DNA of 20,279 nucleotides. It comes from DASWOJ01 sp036398775 (lineage in GTDB: Bacteria; Pseudomonadota; Alphaproteobacteria; Acetobacterales; Acetobacteraceae). Below are positions 7,682 through 14,208 of the stretch, in pieces. Position 1 is the stretch's first letter, and each line of letters begins with the position of its first letter. The translations under genes and the position numbers were made by a program. The stretch spans positions 1 to 20,279 of the forward strand of contig DASWOJ010000396.1 of assembly GCA_036398775.1 (NCBI GenBank), in the 5' to 3' direction. The notes under the pieces were generated by a model. The model ran no database searches and had not been told where the DNA came from. It was given only the letters and a program-made list of their open reading frames with translations.

Positions 7682-7896
7682 GCGGCGCGGCCGGGGGGCC
7701 TGACCCGGCCGCGCTGCATGGGCTGGTGGGGCAAGCGGACCTGGTGGACTGCCTTTTTCTGGTGCGGAACGGGGTGCCGCTGGATGTGGCGTTCTCGTTG
7801 GACGCGGGGGAGCGGACGGCATGGGTGATCGTGATCGGCCAGATGGACGGGCTGACGTGGGACTGGGCGGCGATGGCTTGGGCACTGCCGGGGTAG
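7370..7896 (+). CDS. Tail assembly chaperone, frameshifted (gpG-T-like) form
   Basis: Slippage by one base back at CCCAAAC (7672-7678) joins the 103-residue short form to 72 more codons in the -1 frame (7678-7893, stop TAG 7894-7896), giving about 175 residues. The extension reads LGGAAGGPDPAALHG, then LVDCLFLVRNGVPLDVAFSL, then a Trp-rich helix (TAWVIVIGQMDGLTWDWAAM). This frame has no good start of its own after the TAG. Its G/C-rich third codon positions show that it is coding. The domain arrangement equals the lambda G/GT pair: short form alone, and fusion with a T domain that contacts tube protein. Confidence 0.72.
7672..7717 (+). promoter_or_regulatory. -1 ribosomal frameshift cassette (slippery site plus hairpin)
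   Basis: The heptamer C CCA AAC (7672-7678) sits in the correct phase (X XXY YYZ), immediately before the TAG of the short chaperone. Six bases later GCGCGGCCGGG (7685-7695) pairs perfectly with CCCGGCCGCGC (7704-7714) around an 8-base loop. Three more pairs (one G-U) extend the stem to 7682 and 7717. Slip site, spacer and strong stem are all in the standard arrangement for programmed -1 frameshifting. Confidence 0.8.
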
Positions 7897-8033
7897 GAGG
7901 GGATGGGGCAGCAACGGGCGCGGTGTTCGGGGTGGATACGCTGGTGCTGCGGATCGAGGAGGTGCCGGGGAGCTTGCAGCCGGGTCGGCGCGGGGTGCCG
8001 CGCATGGCACGGTTGCGGGAGGGACGGCGATGA
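7821..8033 (+). CDS. Possible small overlapping protein
   Basis: A 70-codon frame starts at ATG 7821 inside the chaperone extension and ends in TGA overlapping the ATG of the next gene (ATGA at 8030-8033). Its second half (GVDTLVLRIEEVPGSLQPG, then a basic end) has the GC-rich third positions of real coding sequence and is not covered by another frame. Its first half overlaps the chaperone and is Gly/Asp-rich shadow-like sequence. The true start may be later (a GTG at 7923). I do not recognise the protein; it could be a small tail assembly factor or an eroded chaperone C-terminus. Confidence 0.35.
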   Translation: MGDRDRPDGRADVGLGGDGLGTAGVGGDGAATGAVFGVDTLVLRIEEVPGSLQPGRRGVPRMARLREGRR

Positions 8034-9106
8034 TCGACGCCTATGAGATCGGGATTAGCCTCGCGTTGCAGGACGGGGTCAGCGCCGGGCTAGACGTCAT
8101 CACGCGAGAACTGCGGGCGCTGGATGTGGCTGTGGCTGCAAGCAGTGTGGGGCTGCAAGCGCTGATGGCGCAGGCGCGACAGGCTGCGACAGTGGCGCAG
8201 CAGGCTGCTGTGGCGGCGGCGCGGGCTGGGCAGCCGGCGCCGGCGGCTGCGGTGGGAGGGGTTGGCGAGGTTGCGGCTGCGCCGGCCGCGGCGCTTGCGG
8301 AGGTGCCCCGCGCGCTTGCACCGGCCGAGGCAGCGGCGCGCGTGGCGCCGGAGATGCGAGCGGCAAATGCTGCGCCTGCTTCGGCTGCAACAACGACGGA
8401 GCCGGTGCGTGGCGCGGTGCGGGTTGCGGCTCCATCTGTTGCCGTGCCGGCTGTTGCGGCGGTTTCCCCGTCGGCGGCGCCGATTGCTGATTTTTCGGCA
8501 CAGCCGGCAGTGGCGGCGTCTATTGGACCCGTCATGACGATGCCCGCGCCAACGCCTCCTTTGCTTATGGCTTCGCAAGCAAGCGGGCCGGCAGTTAGGC
8601 CCGCAACTGAACGTGGTCCCGGCGCTGTGCCACCATTGAGGGTGGCGAACTCGGTTGCGCCAGCCATGCCGGTTGCGGCGCCCGCGGGGTCTCACCGGGT
8701 CGAGATGTCAGTGCTGGCGTTCGCATCGGCGCCAGCTTCTGTGCCTCGCGCTGCGACGCCGACAGCGCGGGGGGCGGAGACGCCCTATGCTGTGGCAACG
8801 GCGCCCGTGCCGGTGCAGGAGCCTTCAGCGCCGCTCCAGGTGCAGCAGTTGCCGCCGGTTGCGCCATCGACGCCGATGCCGGCGCCGACCATGCCGGGTG
8901 GACCGGTGTTTTCTGCGCGGCCTGCAGCGCCGCCGCCGTCTGCCAACGAAGGTGGACGCGGGGGTGGTGATGTCGTGCTGGATGGCCGGCTGGTCGGGCA
9001 ATGGCTGGCGGACCGCATGGGGCAGGATGCCGCTCGGCCCGGGGCGGGACTTACAGGGTTCGATCCGCGGCAATCGCCTGCATGGACGCCGGCGGGAACG
9101 TTGTAG
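8030..9106 (+). CDS. Putative tape-measure protein, short and Ala/Pro-rich
   Basis: A 358-residue protein with GGGAGGG upstream of ATG 8030. The N-terminal 65 residues form an Ala-rich helix (YEIGISLALQDGVSAGLDVI, then long QAA/AAV runs) similar to tape-measure N-termini. Residues about 70-310 are a low-complexity stretch of Ala, Pro and Val without the usual long coiled coil. The last 45 residues are again structured (VVLDGRLVGQWLADRMG and FDPRQSPAW). It lies between the chaperone pair and gpU/gpX, exactly the gpT slot of P2. No membrane segment or peptidase motif is visible. The short length predicts a short tail. The call rests on position and N-terminus. Confidence 0.6.
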   Translation: MIDAYEIGISLALQDGVSAGLDVITRELRALDVAVAASSVGLQALMAQARQAATVAQQAAVAAARAGQPAPAAAVGGVGEVAAAPAAALAEVPRALAPAEAAARVAPEMRAANAAPASAATTTEPVRGAVRVAAPSVAVPAVAAVSPSAAPIADFSAQPAVAASIGPVMTMPAPTPPLLMASQASGPAVRPATERGPGAVPPLRVANSVAPAMPVAAPAGSHRVEMSVLAFASAPASVPRAATPTARGAETPYAVATAPVPVQEPSAPLQVQQLPPVAPSTPMPAPTMPGGPVFSARPAAPPPSANEGGRGGGDVVLDGRLVGQWLADRMGQDAARPGAGLTGFDPRQSPAWTPAGTL

Positions 9107-9312
9107 CGGTCGGGGCTACGCTTGGGCTGACATGGCACTCGGCGGACTTATGCGTCTCTCGTGGCGTGGCCGGCCAGCTTTGCTGGGTCAGCCCCGGGGG
9201 CAGTGGAGGTTGCGCCATGGCCGCTGGGTTGTCGCGTCGTTGCGATCCTCGCAGTGACGGGCCGGGCGGCCGAGCTATGGGCTGACATAGAGCCGCAACA
9301 ACGGAGATTGCC
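9107..9312. other. Spacer between tape-measure and gpU-like genes
   Basis: About 200 bases. A 41-codon frame (ATG 9132 to TGA 9257, Arg/Trp-rich) is open, but it has no ribosome binding site or recognisable content, so I do not call it. No copy of the REP-like palindrome is found here. Two short TTGGGCTGACAT-like stretches (about 9126 and 9280) resemble each other weakly. Confidence 0.35.
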
Positions 9313-9861
9313 ATGCTTACCCTCGGTCCCATCCTGTTCGGGTCCTTTGAGGTCCCGCAAAGCATAACCCTGGGTGGGCGGCAGCGGCTGGCAGTGCATC
9401 AGTTGCCGGGTGGAGGACGTGTGGTGGACGCCATGGGTGCCGACGACGGAGAGCTGGCCTGGTCTGGCATCTTATCGGGGCCGGAAGCGCCAGTACGGGC
9501 GCGGACGCTGGACCGATTGCGGCGTGGAGGGCTGGCGTGGCCGCTAGCATGGGATGGATGGCGGTTCACAGTGATTTTGTCGCGGTTCGAGGCGGACAGC
9601 GCCGAGCCGTTTTGGATGCCGTATCGGTTGTCGGCCTGCGTAGTGGCCGAGGGGGACTTGGCCCTGGCTGAGCTGCTCCCAATGCTGCCCACAGCGGCGG
9701 AGGCGGCGGCGTTGGGAGCTGGACCGGGATTGGAGGATCGGTTGGTCCAGGCCGGCGCTGGGCTGGCTGGAACTGATTTGGCGGGGGTGCTGGCGGCGGC
9801 TGGGCAGACAGCGCGGCTGGCGACGGCTCGGGCGTTCCAAAGCGCTTTGGAGGCGGCATGA
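9313..9861 (+). CDS. gpU-like tail protein
   Basis: A 182-residue protein starting MLTLGPILFGSFEVPQSITL. It follows the tape measure and precedes gpX, as P2 gpU does in the T-U-X-D order. The pattern of an early hydrophobic strand, then ELAWSGILSGPEAPVRAR, an RLRRGGLAWPLAWDGWRF segment and a strand-rich continuation matches the gpU outline of a substituted-value, A-W-P-L core. The C-terminal 60 residues are an Ala/Leu-rich helix extension not present in short gpU proteins. The stop overlaps the next ATG (ATGA). In P2 gpU caps the end of the tail tube. Family assignment is inferred from order and this core. Confidence 0.6.
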   Translation: MLTLGPILFGSFEVPQSITLGGRQRLAVHQLPGGGRVVDAMGADDGELAWSGILSGPEAPVRARTLDRLRRGGLAWPLAWDGWRFTVILSRFEADSAEPFWMPYRLSACVVAEGDLALAELLPMLPTAAEAAALGAGPGLEDRLVQAGAGLAGTDLAGVLAAAGQTARLATARAFQSALEAA

Positions 9862-10049
9862 GGATCATCACGGTGGCTGGGGGCGACCTGTTCCGGCTGG
9901 CGCTGGAGCAGTTAGGCGACGCAACGCAGTGGAACCGGATTGCGGCGCTGAATGGGCTGGATGACCCGGTGCTGGTCGGCTTGCAGACGTTGCAGTTGCC
10001 AGAGCAGGACGCGGGCGCTGGGGGCGGGATTGCCCGTAATCCTGCTTGA
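9858..10049 (+). CDS. gpX-like tail protein with LysM domain
   Basis: A 63-residue protein. ATG 9858 overlaps the gpU stop. MRIITVAGGDLFRLALEQLG, then WNRIAALNGLDDP, then LVGLQTLQLP is a complete LysM-type fold: a hydrophobic strand, a G-D-L helix, a W-x-x-I-A-x-x-N-G loop, and the closing L-x-x-G/L-x-x-L-x-x-P strand. Phage tail X proteins (P2 gpX) are short LysM domains that attach near the baseplate hub. The stop overlaps the TTG start of the next gene. Confidence 0.8.
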   Translation: MRIITVAGGDLFRLALEQLGDATQWNRIAALNGLDDPVLVGLQTLQLPEQDAGAGGGIARNPA

Positions 10050-11038
10050 CGGCGGTTCGTCAGCCCCGGCTGCAGGTGCTGGCGGACGGGGCCGCGCTGC
10101 CCGGGGCAGTATCGGCGGAGGTCCACAGCAACAACCACCTGGCGGCGGACCGGTTCCGGGTGCGATTCGCAGCGCAGGGACTGAATCCAGCCGACCTGGG
10201 CGGCCGGTTGGATGTGCAGGTTGGGCTGGACGGTGGGTGGAGCAGCCTGCTGCTGGGAACGGCGGACAGCGTGCACTTCGATCCGATCCGGGGGACCTTG
10301 GATGTGGAAGGACGGGATCTGTCGGCGGCGCTGGTTGAGGCCCGGGTGGACGAGACTTTTGCCAACCGGACCAGCAGCGAGGTCGCGGAGCTGCTGGCGG
10401 CCCGGCATGGGCTGGAGGCGGACGTCACGGCGACGAGCGTGACCATCGGGCGGCTGTACGGGAGCGACCGGGAGCAGCTGACAATGGGGCAGTTCGCCCG
10501 GGCGGCTACGGAATGGGACCTTCTGGCGGCACTGGCGAGACAGGAGGGGTTCGACCTGTTCATGGATGGAGCCCGGCTGCATTTCGGGCCTGTGGACGGG
10601 GCTGATCCCGTGGTGCTGCCGGTTGGAGGTTGCGTTTCGATGGAAATGGAGCACCGGCTGGCGCTGGCGGATGTGCAGGTTCGGGTGCGGAGCTGGGGGA
10701 CGCGGGCCGGGACGGTGGTGAGCGCGACGGCAGGGGCCGGGTCGCGGCGGCATGGGGTGGTGCGGCCGAACCTGCCGCAGGACGAGGCTCAGAAGCTGGC
10801 GGAGCGGACGCTGGCGGACCTGCGGCGGCACGAGTGGGCGGCACATGTGGTGATGCCCGGCGAGCTGGCGCTGACGGCTCGAAGCCGGGTGCAGGTGCAG
10901 GGTGCCGGGGCGGGTTGGGACCAGGTGTTCGCGGTGTCGGAGATCGGTCGGCAGTTGGATGTGCGGCGGGGTTTTTCGCAGCGGTTGATGCTGCAAGGCT
11001 TGCCAAGCGGGGAGGCGGCGGGTGGACAAGCTGCTTAA
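10046..11038 (+). CDS. Baseplate hub protein gpD (late control D)
   Basis: A 330-residue protein. The start is TTG 10046, overlapping the gpX stop (TTGA), and no better ATG exists near the family N-terminus. MTAVRQPRLQVLADGAALPG begins the strand-rich N-terminal domain. The central part contains LYGSDREQLTMGQFARAATE followed by DLLAALARQEGFDLFMDG, the usual helix that ends in an aromatic Phe-Asp-Leu-Phe stretch. The C-terminus (ELALTARSRVQVQGAG, VSEIGRQLDVRRGFSQRL) matches the closing hub domain. gpD trimers form the hub beneath the tube and hold the gpV spike. Its 3' end overlaps gpV by 17 bases. Confidence 0.85.
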   Translation: MTAVRQPRLQVLADGAALPGAVSAEVHSNNHLAADRFRVRFAAQGLNPADLGGRLDVQVGLDGGWSSLLLGTADSVHFDPIRGTLDVEGRDLSAALVEARVDETFANRTSSEVAELLAARHGLEADVTATSVTIGRLYGSDREQLTMGQFARAATEWDLLAALARQEGFDLFMDGARLHFGPVDGADPVVLPVGGCVSMEMEHRLALADVQVRVRSWGTRAGTVVSATAGAGSRRHGVVRPNLPQDEAQKLAERTLADLRRHEWAAHVVMPGELALTARSRVQVQGAGAGWDQVFAVSEIGRQLDVRRGFSQRLMLQGLPSGEAAGGQAA

Positions 11039-11537
11039 TGCGATCAAGGGGCACACGGCGGCGCAGGGCGCGGCGGCGGGGCAGCCTCGGTTTGGGGTGG
11101 TGACGTCAGTGGACCCTCAAGCGGGGACGGCTCGGGTGCAATTGCAGCCGGAGGGGGTTTTGACGGGGTGGCTGCCTTTGCTCAGTCCCTGGGTGGGCGC
11201 GGGGTGGGGATTGAGCTGCCCGCCGTCGCCGGGGGACCAGGTGCTGGTGCTGCCGCAGGAAGGGGATGCGGAGCATGGGGTCATCGTTGGGCGGACCTGG
11301 AGCGACAGTTCGCAAGGGCCGGCGACGCCGGCAGGGGAGCTTTGGCTGACGCATCGGAGCGGGTCTTGGGTGCGGCTGCTGAACGATGGGACGGTTTCGG
11401 TGAAGGGGGACCTTCATGTGGACGGGGACGTATTTGACCGGCATGGGTCGCTGGACCGGTTGCGGCAGCATTATGACGCGCATCGGCACCGGGACTCTCG
11501 GGGCGGGGTGACCGATGTCCCGGATGTGCAGGACTAA
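11022..11537 (+). CDS. Baseplate spike protein gpV
   Basis: A 171-residue protein starting at GTG 11022 with GGGGAGG upstream inside gpD. The OB-fold core is visible as RFGVVTSVDPQAGTARVQLQ, then a W-L-P-L-L-S-P strand and GDQVLVLPQEGDAEHGVIVG. The C-terminal beta-helix tip ends with YDAHRHRD, where the H-x-H pair corresponds to the iron-binding apex of P2-type spikes. It forms the trimeric needle that pierces the cell surface. Confidence 0.88.
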   Translation: MDKLLNAIKGHTAAQGAAAGQPRFGVVTSVDPQAGTARVQLQPEGVLTGWLPLLSPWVGAGWGLSCPPSPGDQVLVLPQEGDAEHGVIVGRTWSDSSQGPATPAGELWLTHRSGSWVRLLNDGTVSVKGDLHVDGDVFDRHGSLDRLRQHYDAHRHRDSRGGVTDVPDVQD

Positions 11538-11600
11538 TTTTGCTAGTTCCAAAACTGGCTGTTTGAGGGCTGGACGGTGATGGGGCGGCGCTTGCCTTTT

Positions 11601-11630
11601 CCCCCATCCCGGCCTTTTCCCGGAGAAAAA
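11601..11630 (+). repeat. REP-like palindrome, copy D
   Basis: CCCCCATCCCGGCCTTTTCC followed by CGGAGAAAAA. The purine arm is shortened compared with the other copies. CGGAG lies eight bases before ATG 11633 and likely doubles as the ribosome binding site for the gp25-like gene. It has the same orientation as the others. Confidence 0.6.
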
Positions 11631-11632
11631 GA

Positions 11633-12001
11633 ATGTCTGATCTGCACCATGCCTGGGGCGGCGACCTGTCTGCTGGGCTTACGGGTGACATTGCGGTCGT
11701 ATCCGGCCCGGCGCTCGGGACCGAGCGGGTGTTGCGGCGGTTGCTGACCAATCCTGGGGATTACCTGTGGCAGCCGGGGTATGGCGCTGGGCTGGCGCGG
11801 TTCGTTGGGCAACCGGCGGACCCGGCGGCGATACGTGCGCTCGTGCGACAGCAGATGCTGCAAGAGGCGGCGGTGGCGCCAGACCCTGAACCTGTTATTG
11901 AAGTGCAGTCCGATCCGGGGGGCACCTTGTCGGTCCAGGTCCGCTATGCCGACGCCGAGACGGCAGCGGCGCGGACCATTGCACTCCAGATACCGGGATA
12001 G
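11633..12001 (+). CDS. Baseplate wedge protein gpW / gp25-like
   Basis: A 122-residue protein, MSDLHHAWGGDLSAGLTGDI, with the pattern of gp25-like proteins: an N-terminal DLS/TGDI segment, then RVLRRLLTNPGDYLWQPGYG (the conserved L-x-T-x-P-G-x-x-x-x-x-P-x-Y-G) and helices ending with VQVRYADAETAAAR. It joins the sheath base to the wedge and nucleates the sheath. Upstream is a 95-base gap with palindrome copy D. gpJ begins 6 bases downstream. Confidence 0.87.
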   Translation: MSDLHHAWGGDLSAGLTGDIAVVSGPALGTERVLRRLLTNPGDYLWQPGYGAGLARFVGQPADPAAIRALVRQQMLQEAAVAPDPEPVIEVQSDPGGTLSVQVRYADAETAAARTIALQIPG

Positions 12002-12007
12002 ACCCTC

Positions 12008-13117
12008 ATGCAGCTTCCCTTGCAGGATTTCGCCGCGCTCGTGCGGACGCAGGCCGCGGCGGTGCGCGGCGGGGCGGCAGGGCTGATTGACCTGTCGGTC
12101 GGGTCGGTGCTGCGGGCGGTGCTGGAGGCCAATGCCTCTGTCGGGCTGTGGGTGCAGTGGCTGATCGTGCAGGTGCTGGCGACGACGCGGGCGGCGACCA
12201 GCTCTGGCGGGGACCTGGATACTTGGGTCGGGGATTTTGGCGTGCAGCGGCTGCCGGGCACGGCCGCACATGGACAGGTGCGGCTGGGGCGGGGAGTGCC
12301 GGGGCTGGCGGCGACGGCGCCAGTAGGGGCGCTGGTGCGGACGGCGGGCCCAGGGGCGCTGACATTCCAGGTGGCGGCCGATCCTGGGCACCCAGCCTGG
12401 ACCGGGGCGGGGTATGCTCTGGCGGCGGCGGGTACGGACGTGACGGTGCCGGTGTTGGCGGCGCAGGCGGGTGCTGCCGGGAATGTGCGGCCGACAGCCA
12501 TCGTGCAGTTGGCAACCGCAATACCTGGAGTGGACTGGGTGACGAACGATGCGGCGCTGCTGGGCGGCGTGGACGCGGAAAGCGACACGGCGCTGCGGAC
12601 GCGGTTCGGCGGGTTCATTGATAGCCGGACGCGGGCGACGCCCGGGGCAGTGGCTTGGGCCGTGGGGTCGTTGCAGGCGGGACTGTCGGTCTCCATAGCG
12701 GAGCGGGTGGACACAGCGGGACGGGAGCGGCCGGGGCACTTCACGGTGACGGTGGATGACGGCACTGGGCTGCCAGAGCCGGCGCTGCTGGCGGCGGCAG
12801 GGGCGGCTATCGAGGCGGTGCGTCCGGTGGGAAGCACCTATTCGGTGCGAGGGCCGCTGGTGCTGCGGACGAACGTGCAGCTGATTGTGCATGGGCCTGC
12901 AGGCGGTGGACCGGTTCAGGCGGCAGTGATCGGGTTCATGGCCAGGTTGCCGACCGGGGCCGGGCTGGCGCGGTCGCGGTTGGTGCAGGTGGCGCATGAT
13001 GCGGACCCGACTGTCGCGAGCGTGCTGGATGTGACGATCAATGGGCTGGCAGCGGACGTGGTTGTGCCAGTGAATGGGCTGGTGCGGCCAGGGACGGTTG
13101 CGGTGATATTGCAATGA
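12008..13117 (+). CDS. Baseplate wedge protein gpJ
   Basis: A 369-residue protein. The baseplate J pattern is clear: DLSVGSVLRAVLEANASVGL, then LATTRAATSSGGDLDTWVGD (the conserved S-G-x-x-L-D-x-W segment) and FGVQRLPGTAAHGQVRLGRG. Later come the strand pairs RFGGFIDSRTRATPGAVAWA and the C-terminal VDVTINGLAADVV-like strands. It builds the main wedge arm of the baseplate with gpI and gpW. Upstream ribosome binding site is weak (CCGGGA), consistent with coupling to gpW six bases before. The stop overlaps gpI (ATGA). Confidence 0.88.
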   Translation: MQLPLQDFAALVRTQAAAVRGGAAGLIDLSVGSVLRAVLEANASVGLWVQWLIVQVLATTRAATSSGGDLDTWVGDFGVQRLPGTAAHGQVRLGRGVPGLAATAPVGALVRTAGPGALTFQVAADPGHPAWTGAGYALAAAGTDVTVPVLAAQAGAAGNVRPTAIVQLATAIPGVDWVTNDAALLGGVDAESDTALRTRFGGFIDSRTRATPGAVAWAVGSLQAGLSVSIAERVDTAGRERPGHFTVTVDDGTGLPEPALLAAAGAAIEAVRPVGSTYSVRGPLVLRTNVQLIVHGPAGGGPVQAAVIGFMARLPTGAGLARSRLVQVAHDADPTVASVLDVTINGLAADVVVPVNGLVRPGTVAVILQ

Positions 13118-13659
13118 AGGGCGATGTGGCTGACGTCGTCGGGCGACTGCGGCTGGCGCTGCCACGGCGTTGGTTCGGAGATACGGCGCCGGTGCTGGGC
13201 TCGTTGCTAGCGGGTTTGGCGTCGGGATTGGCGGGACTGCATGCGCTGTTGCAGGAGGTGCGGCTGCAGTCGCGGATGGCGACGGCGACCGAGCAGTTCT
13301 TGGACTTGGCAGCGGCGGACCTGTTCGGCGGCGGGATGCCGCGGCGGGCTGGGGAAGGGGATGGTGACTTCCGGGCACGGATCGGGCGGGCGCTGCGGCG
13401 GGAGCGGGCCACTCGGGCCGGGCTGGTTGATGCGGTGGCGGAGGCGGGCAGCGTGGCGGGGGTGTTCGAGCCGGCGCGGCCGACCGACACTGGGGTTTAT
13501 GGCGGGCCGGGGCTGGCCTGGGGCGTGGCGGGCGGCTGGGGATCACTGGCGATGCCGCTGGAGTGCCTGGTGGTGCTGCAGCCGGATAGTCCGGAGGCTC
13601 GGGCGGCGTTGGTGGCGGCGCTGCCGGCGGGCGGGGTGGCCTGGGTGCGTGGCGGGTAG
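13114..13659 (+). CDS. Tail protein gpI
   Basis: A 181-residue protein starting at ATG 13114, which overlaps the gpJ stop. MKGDVADVVGRLRLALPRRW opens the helical N-terminal section. EQFLDLAAADLFGGGMPRRA and DFRARIGRALRRERATRAGL match the conserved centre of gpI-like proteins, with the F-R-x-R-I motif. The C-terminus is a beta-rich Gly/Trp section that likely holds the fibre connection. The following genes are the adhesion block, as expected for the wedge protein that attaches fibres. Confidence 0.82.
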   Translation: MKGDVADVVGRLRLALPRRWFGDTAPVLGSLLAGLASGLAGLHALLQEVRLQSRMATATEQFLDLAAADLFGGGMPRRAGEGDGDFRARIGRALRRERATRAGLVDAVAEAGSVAGVFEPARPTDTGVYGGPGLAWGVAGGWGSLAMPLECLVVLQPDSPEARAALVAALPAGGVAWVRGG

Positions 13660-14148
13660 CTAATTTTCTGCTTTTCGGGGCGCTCAGGCTAAAAACACCT
13701 CGACCGCCTCTCCGGAGCAGACTAGCCGCTTCCTGATGCATCTCAACATACAGGGCGGCGCCCTTGCGGAGTTTCTGGAACAACCTCTGGGGTTCCTGAA
13801 GAGGGGCGATCAGCATCTTGCTGCTCAACGCGACGTCTTCGGTCACCAAGGTTCCTCTATACTCCACCTTGATCCGCACGGGATAGCCGCGGTCTTCGGT
13901 CAGCCTGGCTTCTGGCCTTTCCACGGCAAAAACACTCCTTTCGCCCCTGTTATGCACGAAGCCGACAGCGACCTCGTCGTCGAACAGGAAAACGCGGTGC
14001 AGCCCACATAACGGCTGTCGGCGTCGCGCCAGTCTGACATCGTCCAGCCACTGACCTCGGCAGGGCTTTCGGGCGCTTGCGCCAAGGCAGCCAAATGGGC
14101 GGTGCAAGCAGTCATCATAGTGAGAGCAGCACGCATTCGACCTTCCAT
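13660..14148 (-). pseudogene. Frameshifted gene for a secreted protein (moron-like)
   Basis: A minus-strand gene lies between two plus-strand tail genes. It starts at ATG 14148 or, better, ATG 14136 (after GGAAGG), with a signal peptide MRAALTMMTACTAHLAALAQ ending in an A-x-A site. GWTMSDWRDADSRYVGC follows. The frame is then lost at a run of four T (plus-strand A 13989-13992): one extra T restores FLFDDEVAVGFVHNRGERSV, then a W/R-rich strand section (GYPVRIKVEYRGTLVTEDVA) and a helix (PQRLFQKLRKGAALYV). The whole fits a small periplasmic/secreted beta-rich protein of the kind common in alphaproteobacteria. No proper stop follows near 13660, so the 3' end is truncated against gpI. It could also be a sequencing error. 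Function unknown. Confidence 0.55.
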
Positions 14149-14190
14149 GGTCTCGTGATCCTACGCTCGTCGCAACGAGATACACCACCC

Positions 14191-14208
14191 GGCAAGGAGG
14201 CCGATTTG
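14191..14208 (+). promoter_or_regulatory. Strong ribosome binding site deciding a TTG start
   Basis: AAGGAGG (14194-14200) is a perfect anti-16S match. It lies five bases before TTG 14206-14208. The frame is open back to an ATG at 14077, but that region overlaps the opposite-strand gene and reads as unrelated sequence. The site therefore fixes the fibre-gene start. Confidence 0.75.

Noticed and set aside
7903..8045. Frame beginning ATG 7903 after a GGAGG-like site
   Set aside because: Its translation is Cys/Trp/Arg-rich and looks like a shadow. Frame 3 has the better codon pattern in this interval.
13705..13725. CCGCCTCTCCGGAGCAG near the gpI end as a seventh REP-like copy
   Set aside because: The match is limited to about 10 bases, and it lies inside the minus-strand gene. 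Chance similarity is likely.
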